In this document: piece after piece, positions 39,544 through 45,424 of the stretch
Layout of the letters: every line of letters starts with the position of its first letter
How positions within the stretch are numbered: position 1 is the stretch's first letter
NCBI GenBank assembly: GCA_902591845.1
Contig: CACJCG010000003.1
Location: forward strand, 1 to 45,424
Length of the DNA: 45,424 nt
Reading direction: 5' to 3'
Source of the DNA: an uncultured Pelagibacteraceae bacterium
GTDB lineage: Bacteria > Pseudomonadota > Alphaproteobacteria > Pelagibacterales > Pelagibacteraceae
Made by a program: the position numbers and the translations under genes
Notes under the pieces: model-generated
The model's input: only the letters and a program-made list of their open reading frames with translations
Told to the model about the DNA's origin: nothing
Database searches by the model: none

Positions 39544-41097
39544 GTGCTTTATTTCTCTAAGTTAAGAATTTTATTTATAACTCTTTTTTCAGTTTTATTT
39601 ATTTTAATTGCTTCATCAAATCTTTTCAAATTTGATGATAATTTTTTTGATAAAAAAATTAATCTAGGATTAGACCTTCAGGGTGGATCATATTTATTAC
39701 TTGAAATTGATAATGAACCAGTAATTGAACAAAAATTACAAAACTTAACAACAACTATCAGAAATTACTTCAAAGAAAAAAATATTAAGATCAATAATAT
39801 AAAGATAGAAAATCAAAATATTTTTTTCAATGTAATGGAAAATGATAAGCAATCTGTCTTGGATGTTTTTCAGGATGAAAATAGTGATCTTAATCCATAT
39901 TATCCAAGATTTAAATCACATCAGTTAGAAATTGAAGATACAGGTTTAAACTTAAAAGTTAACTTTTCAAGACAGGGTTTAATTAAACTTAAAACTTCTT
40001 CTCAAGATCAAGCTATAGAAATAGTTAGAAGAAGAGTAGATGAAGTTGGAACTAATGAGCCCAACATACTTAAAAGAGGAAATAACCGAATTTTAGTCGA
40101 GCTACCTGGATTAGATGATCCGATGAGAATAAAATCATTGCTAGGTAAAACTGCAAACCTTACTTTTCGATTTGTAACAAATGACGAAAATGATCGTTTT
40201 GGTGTTGAAAAGTTAAAATTTGAAGATGGTCTAGAAGAAGCCACGGTTAGTAAAAGAATTATAATTAGTGGTGAAAATTTACTGGATGCTCAACCAAAAA
40301 TGGATACTCAAGCTAACCAAACTATTGTTTCATTTACATTAGATAGAGTAGGTGCCAAGAGATTTGGTAAGGCAACGTCAACTGGTATTGGAAAGCAATT
40401 AGCAATTGTTTTAGATGGTAAAATTATTAGTGCACCGGTTGTTAGAGATACGATTGCCAGTGGTTCTGGTCAGATAAGTGGTGGTTTCACTTTTCAAACA
40501 GCAACTGATCTAGCTTTATTATTAAGATCAGGAGCATTACCAGCTCCATTAGAAATAATTGAAGAAAGAACAGTTGGACCTGATCTTGGACAAGACTCAA
40601 TTAACGCAGGAATGATTGCTTTAGCAATAGGTTTTATGTTGGTTATAATTTTTATGTTTGTAAAATATAAAATTTTTGGATTAATTACCAATGTAACTCT
40701 GATAGTAAATTTATTTATTCTGTTAGGCGTTTTAACTTTATTTGAAGCCACTTTAACATTACCTGGTATTGCAGGAATTATTCTAACTGTAGGTATGGCT
40801 GTTGATGCAAATGTTTTAATTTTTGAGAGAATTAAAGAAGAATTAAAAGACGAGACTAATAATATTTTGGCTTTTGATGGCGGATATACTAAATCAAGAA
40901 CAGCAATTTTAGATGCCAATATTACCACATTATTAGCAGCAATTATTTTGTTTTTCATGGGCTCAGGTCCAGTTAAAGGTTTTGCTGTAACCTTAGGAGT
41001 TGGAATATTTACAACACTATTTTCAGTTTATTTCATAGCAAGATTGTTCACTAGTATTTATGTATCAAGAAATAAAGATAAGGAAAAATTAATCTAA
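39544..41097 (+). CDS. secD: Protein translocase subunit SecD (GTG start)
   Basis: NLGLDLQGGSYLLLEID; ILTVGMAVDANVLIFERIKEEL. Confidence 0.96.
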   Translation: MLYFSKLRILFITLFSVLFILIASSNLFKFDDNFFDKKINLGLDLQGGSYLLLEIDNEPVIEQKLQNLTTTIRNYFKEKNIKINNIKIENQNIFFNVMENDKQSVLDVFQDENSDLNPYYPRFKSHQLEIEDTGLNLKVNFSRQGLIKLKTSSQDQAIEIVRRRVDEVGTNEPNILKRGNNRILVELPGLDDPMRIKSLLGKTANLTFRFVTNDENDRFGVEKLKFEDGLEEATVSKRIIISGENLLDAQPKMDTQANQTIVSFTLDRVGAKRFGKATSTGIGKQLAIVLDGKIISAPVVRDTIASGSGQISGGFTFQTATDLALLLRSGALPAPLEIIEERTVGPDLGQDSINAGMIALAIGFMLVIIFMFVKYKIFGLITNVTLIVNLFILLGVLTLFEATLTLPGIAGIILTVGMAVDANVLIFERIKEELKDETNNILAFDGGYTKSRTAILDANITTLLAAIILFFMGSGPVKGFAVTLGVGIFTTLFSVYFIARLFTSIYVSRNKDKEKLI

Positions 41098-41987
41098 TGA
41101 TTGCTTTTAACAAATATTATAATCACTTTAATTTACTCTCATCAATTTTAATTGTTGTTTCGTTATTATTGTTAATTTTTAAAGGACTTAATTTTGGTAT
41201 AGATTTTAAAGGTGGTACTTTAATTGAATTAAGAGCTTCAGATTCTAAGATAAATGTAAGTTCATTAAGAGACAGATTTAATCAAATGGATTTAGGAGAT
41301 GTTTCAGTGAAGAAATTTGGTAATGATACAGATTTCTTAGTAAAATTTGAAAACAATGATAATAAAAAGAATATTCTTGAAGAAATTAAGACTAATTTAG
41401 ATAAATCTTTTGGAAATAACTATGATTTTAGAAGGGTAGAGAATGTTGGGCCAAAGGTAAGTGCTGAATTATTAAAATCAGGAGTTATAGCAATATCTTT
41501 ATCTTTAGCATTAATGTTAATTTATATTTGGATAAGATTTGAATGGCAATTTAGTTTGGGTGCAATTTTAGCTCTGTTTCATGATGTTATTGTAACTCTA
41601 GGAGTTTTTTCACTATTTAGTTTAGAAATAAACTTATCAATAATTGCAGCTGTGTTAACAATAGTAGGATATTCAATGAATGATACTGTTGTTATTTTTG
41701 ATCGTGTGCGTGAAAATTTAAGAAAATATTCAGATATAAAAATTTTTGAATTAACAAACATTTCAATTAATGAAACGTTATCAAGAACTATAATAACTTC
41801 TGCGACTACTTTACTAGCTTTATTAGCAATTTATTTCTTTGGTGGAGAAATATTAAAAGGATTTTCATTAGCAATGATACTCGGTGTTGTTTTTGGAACT
41901 TATTCTTCTATTTATATAGCTAACACTGTTTTAGTTAGACTAAGAGTTTCTCAAAAAACAGTTCTAAGAGAAGACGATCAAAAGTAA
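41097..41987 (+). CDS. secF: Protein translocase subunit SecF
   Basis: NFGIDFKGGTLIELR; VGYSMNDTVVIFDRVRENLR. Confidence 0.96.
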   Translation: MIAFNKYYNHFNLLSSILIVVSLLLLIFKGLNFGIDFKGGTLIELRASDSKINVSSLRDRFNQMDLGDVSVKKFGNDTDFLVKFENNDNKKNILEEIKTNLDKSFGNNYDFRRVENVGPKVSAELLKSGVIAISLSLALMLIYIWIRFEWQFSLGAILALFHDVIVTLGVFSLFSLEINLSIIAAVLTIVGYSMNDTVVIFDRVRENLRKYSDIKIFELTNISINETLSRTIITSATTLLALLAIYFFGGEILKGFSLAMILGVVFGTYSSIYIANTVLVRLRVSQKTVLREDDQK

Positions 41988-41988
41988 A

Positions 41989-42591
41989 TTAAAATATATT
42001 TTGCGCAGCTACCATTGAAAGTAGCATTGGTAAAGATAACAAAGTATTCGTTCTTGAGAACAGCATTGCAGTTTTAGCTGACTTAGCTTTTGTTTCTGGA
42101 TCACTTTCAACAATTCCTAAAGCCCTCTTTTGATTTGGCCAAATTACAAACCACACATTAAATGCCATTACAATTCCTAGCCACATGCCTATTCCGATTG
42201 CAGTGTGTTTTGGTACGCCTGAACCAATACTTAAAGTCATTGCATCATGAAGATACCCATTAAGAAGAGCAAGAATTAAACCTGAAAGAACAGTTAATGC
42301 GGCAGCCCATCTAAAATAAAATAATGCGGCTGGTGCAATTACTTTACCAATGGCTGGTTTTTGTTCATCTGGGATTTTTCCCATATTAGGAATTTGAACA
42401 AAATTGAAATACCATAATAATCCAATCCACATAATTGCAACAATCACATGAATGTATCTGAACAACCAGCTCCAGAATAACGTATCAAAAGCAATTCCTT
42501 CGTTTAAATAAAACAATCCTAAAAACAAAAAGATTGCTAACGCAAGTGATGCGTGAACTGTTTTTGATAATGATGACAATAAATTACTCAT
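41989..42591 (-). CDS. PuuD-like (urate hydroxylase N-terminal membrane domain) protein
   Basis: FRYIHVIVAIMWIGLLWYFNFVQIP; polytopic 200 aa; no CxxCH cytochrome c motif. Confidence 0.65.
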   Translation of the reverse strand: MSNLLSSLSKTVHASLALAIFLFLGLFYLNEGIAFDTLFWSWLFRYIHVIVAIMWIGLLWYFNFVQIPNMGKIPDEQKPAIGKVIAPAALFYFRWAAALTVLSGLILALLNGYLHDAMTLSIGSGVPKHTAIGIGMWLGIVMAFNVWFVIWPNQKRALGIVESDPETKAKSAKTAMLFSRTNTLLSLPMLLSMVAAQNIF

Positions 42592-42641
42592 GATTCTAAA
42601 TAACTATACACTAATTTTTGAATATTTTTAAGTTGTAAAAT

Positions 42642-45424
42642 TTAAGCTAAAAGAGGTTTCAAAAATTGACCAGTATAACTCTCCTTAACTTTGCATACTT
42701 CTTCTGGTTTTCCTTCGGCGACAATTTTACCACCCTTTACACCCCCTTCAGGACCCATATCCACAATGTAGTCCGCTGTTTTAATAACATCTAGATTATG
42801 TTCAATGACAACTACTGTATTCCCAAGTTTTACAAATGTATGAAGTATCTCTAAAAGTTTTTTAATATCATGTTGATGTAAACCTGTTGTTGGCTCATCT
42901 AAAATATACATTGTTCTACCAGTAGATCTTTTAGATAATTCTTTTGCAAGTTTAATCCTTTGGGCTTCACCACCAGAAAGAGTAGTAGCTTGTTGACCAA
43001 TTTTTATATAACCCAAACCTACTTTCTTTAAAGTTAATAATTTTGTCTTTATATTTGAAATATTTTCAAAATATTCACATCCTTCATCAACCGACATATC
43101 TAAAACATCTGCAATACTTTTACCTTTGAATTTTATCTCTAAAGTTTCTCTATTGTATCTTGTTCCTTTACATTCATCGCATTGTATATAAACATCAGGT
43201 AAAAAGTGCATTTCATATGTAATTACACCATCACCTTCACATGCTTCACATCTTCCTCCTTTTACGTTAAATGAAAATCTTCCTGGTTTATATCCTCTTG
43301 TTTTAGATTCTGGTAAACTGGTAAACCAATCTCTTATAGGACCAAAAGCTCCAGTATATGTTGCTGGATTTGACCTAGGTGTTCTCCCAATAGGAGATTG
43401 GTCAATATCAATTATTTTATCAATCAATTCTACACCCTTATATCCTTTAAATGATTTAGGTGCTTTTCTTGCTTTATTGTTTAAAGTTAAATTTAAGGCA
43501 TGAAATAGAGTTTGCAATATTAGGGTAGATTTACCACTACCTGAAACACCAGTAACACAAGTAAATGTTCCAGTTGGAATTTTAAGATTTACATTATTTA
43601 AGTTATTTCCACTTGCACCATTGATCTCTACAAATCTTCCATTTTTAGCTAACCGTCGAGTTTTAGGAATTTCAATTGATTTTTTATTTGCAAGATATTG
43701 GCCTGTAATACTATTTTTATCTTTTTTAATTTCATCATATGATCCTTGTGCTGTTATCTCACCGCCATTACTCCCAGCTTCGGGACCAAGATCAATAATA
43801 TGATCTGCATTTTCCATTGTTTCTGTGTCATGCTCTACAACAATGACAGTATTACCTAGATCTCGTAATCTTTTTAATGCATTAATTAGTTTTACATTGT
43901 CTTTTTGATGTAAACCAATGGAAGGTTCATCCAACACATATAATACACCTGTCAAACCTGATCCAATCTGTGAAGCTAATCTTATTCTTTGTGCTTCACC
44001 ACCTGATAGTGTTCCAGATTCTCTTGATAGTGTTAAATAATCTAAACCAACGTTTAGAAGAAAAGTTAATCTTTCATTTATTTCTTTTAAAACATGTTCT
44101 GCTATTTTAAATTGTCGTTTATCAAGATTATTTTCTAAATTTTTAAACCATTCTGATGCATCCAAAATAGATTTTTTTGTTACCTCACTAATATTAAGAT
44201 CATTGATTTTAACACATAATGCTTCTTCTTTTAATCTGTCACCTTTGCAAGCTTCACAGGCTGTATCAGATTGATATTCTGCTATTGCTTCTCTTTTCCA
44301 TTCACTATCAGACTCTAAAAATCTCCGTTCAAGATTATTAATTACACCTTCAAAAGTTTTTTTGTAAGAATATTTCTCGTACCCATCATCATAATTAAAT
44401 TTAATCTCATCTTCATCTGAACCATAAAGAACAATATCTTTTATTTTTTTAGGTAATTTTTTCCATTTTTCATCTAAAGAAAAACCATAATGTTTTGCTA
44501 AAGATGCTAAAGTTTGTGCATAATATAATGTTGTTGATTTTGACCAAGGCTCAATTGCTCCATCAGCTAAACTTTTTCTTTCATCAGGAACAACCAAATT
44601 TGGATCAACATTTAATTTCATTCCAATTCCCTCGCACTCTTCACAAGCTCCATAGGGACTGTTAAATGAAAAAAGTCTTGGCTCAATTTCCTCAATTGTA
44701 AACCCACTCTCAGGGCAAGCGAATTTGGTAGAGTAAATTAATTTTTCAATTTTTCTAAATTTTTGAGGAAGTGTTTCATCTTCATATTCTACAAAAACTA
44801 AACCGTTAGCTAAATTTACTGCTGTTTCAATACTTTCTGCTAATCTGTTTCCAAGTTTTGAATTTAAAACTATTCTATCGACTAAGATTGAAATATCATG
44901 TTTAAGTTTTTTATCAAGATTGGGTGATTTTTCTATATCATATATAACATTATCAATTTTAATTTTTCTAAATCCTCTTCTCTTGAAGCTTATAATATCT
45001 TTTTTATATTCACCTTTACGACCTCTTACTACTGGAGCGTAAATATATATTGTTGATTTTTTTGGTAATTTTTTAACTAAATCTACAATTTGTGTAATTG
45101 TTTGAGAGGTAATTGGTTTACCTGTAAATGGTGAGTAAGGAATTCCTGCTCTAGCGTATAATACCCTCATGTAATCATAAATTTCTGTTACAGTCGCAAC
45201 AGTAGATCTCGGATTTTTTGAAGTATTTTTTTGTTCTATTGCAATAGCAGGACTTAATCCTTCTATTAAATCAACATTTGGTTTTTTCATTTTATCTAAA
45301 AATTGACGTGCATAGGCAGACAAACTCTCTACATATCTTCTCTGACCTTCTGCGTAGATAGTATCAAAAGCTAAAGATGATTTTCCTGACCCTGATAGAC
45401 CCGTTATGACCACAAATTTGTCTT
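42642..45424 (-). CDS. uvrA: Excinuclease ABC subunit A, N-terminus truncated by window edge
   Basis: [38 protein letters not shown]; two ABC cassettes and Zn-finger CxxC pairs; frame stays open through the last base. Confidence 0.97.
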   Translation of the reverse strand, partial: DKFVVITGLSGSGKSSLAFDTIYAEGQRRYVESLSAYARQFLDKMKKPNVDLIEGLSPAIAIEQKNTSKNPRSTVATVTEIYDYMRVLYARAGIPYSPFTGKPITSQTITQIVDLVKKLPKKSTIYIYAPVVRGRKGEYKKDIISFKRRGFRKIKIDNVIYDIEKSPNLDKKLKHDISILVDRIVLNSKLGNRLAESIETAVNLANGLVFVEYEDETLPQKFRKIEKLIYSTKFACPESGFTIEEIEPRLFSFNSPYGACEECEGIGMKLNVDPNLVVPDERKSLADGAIEPWSKSTTLYYAQTLASLAKHYGFSLDEKWKKLPKKIKDIVLYGSDEDEIKFNYDDGYEKYSYKKTFEGVINNLERRFLESDSEWKREAIAEYQSDTACEACKGDRLKEEALCVKINDLNISEVTKKSILDASEWFKNLENNLDKRQFKIAEHVLKEINERLTFLLNVGLDYLTLSRESGTLSGGEAQRIRLASQIGSGLTGVLYVLDEPSIGLHQKDNVKLINALKRLRDLGNTVIVVEHDTETMENADHIIDLGPEAGSNGGEITAQGSYDEIKKDKNSITGQYLANKKSIEIPKTRRLAKNGRFVEINGASGNNLNNVNLKIPTGTFTCVTGVSGSGKSTLILQTLFHALNLTLNNKARKAPKSFKGYKGVELIDKIIDIDQSPIGRTPRSNPATYTGAFGPIRDWFTSLPESKTRGYKPGRFSFNVKGGRCEACEGDGVITYEMHFLPDVYIQCDECKGTRYNRETLEIKFKGKSIADVLDMSVDEGCEYFENISNIKTKLLTLKKVGLGYIKIGQQATTLSGGEAQRIKLAKELSKRSTGRTMYILDEPTTGLHQHDIKKLLEILHTFVKLGNTVVVIEHNLDVIKTADYIVDMGPEGGVKGGKIVAEGKPEEVCKVKESYTGQFLKPLLA

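Noticed and set aside
40494-40958. 154-aa minus-strand ORF opposite secD
   Set aside because: Antisense to strongly conserved SecD codons; composition typical of shadow ORFs.

Overview
AT-rich, gene-dense window that looks like a streamlined SAR11 (Pelagibacterales-type) alphaproteobacterial chromosome. This assignment rests on low GC, tiny intergenic gaps, TAATG start/stop overlaps and gene content; no search was run. Most of the window is housekeeping: eno(3' end)-ftsB-lipA-COQ10-like / pncC-pgpA-ispDF / ntrYX-trkA-trkH; tRNA-Arg; an aapJQMP-type amino acid ABC transporter; an XRE regulator; tRNA-Asn and tRNA-Cys; valS-ilvD-manC-DMT; a PiT-like transporter; a small membrane protein-arsC-aquaporin operon; a PhyH-type dioxygenase; znuA / znuCB-zur-Ldh; xth-erpA / dgt-argS-(SPOR-position ORF)-nagZ-scpAB-tatABC-serS; yajC-secD-secF; a PuuD-like membrane protein; and uvrA (5' end cut by the window edge). 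I found no mobile element, prophage, CRISPR array or clearly novel multi-gene defence system. The most interesting signals are: a GC-rich, codon-anomalous patch inside ilvD; tandem near-consensus Zur operators between znuA and znuC; a perfect 18-bp palindrome in the aapJ leader; an intercistronic terminator between aapJ and aapQ; a probable arsenate handling locus (PiT-like + ArsC + aquaporin with an NPF motif + small membrane protein); a 24-bp divergent gap between ispDF and ntrY; apparent ancestral synteny blocks with genes deleted at defined joints; and a strong bias in overlap lengths at gene junctions.
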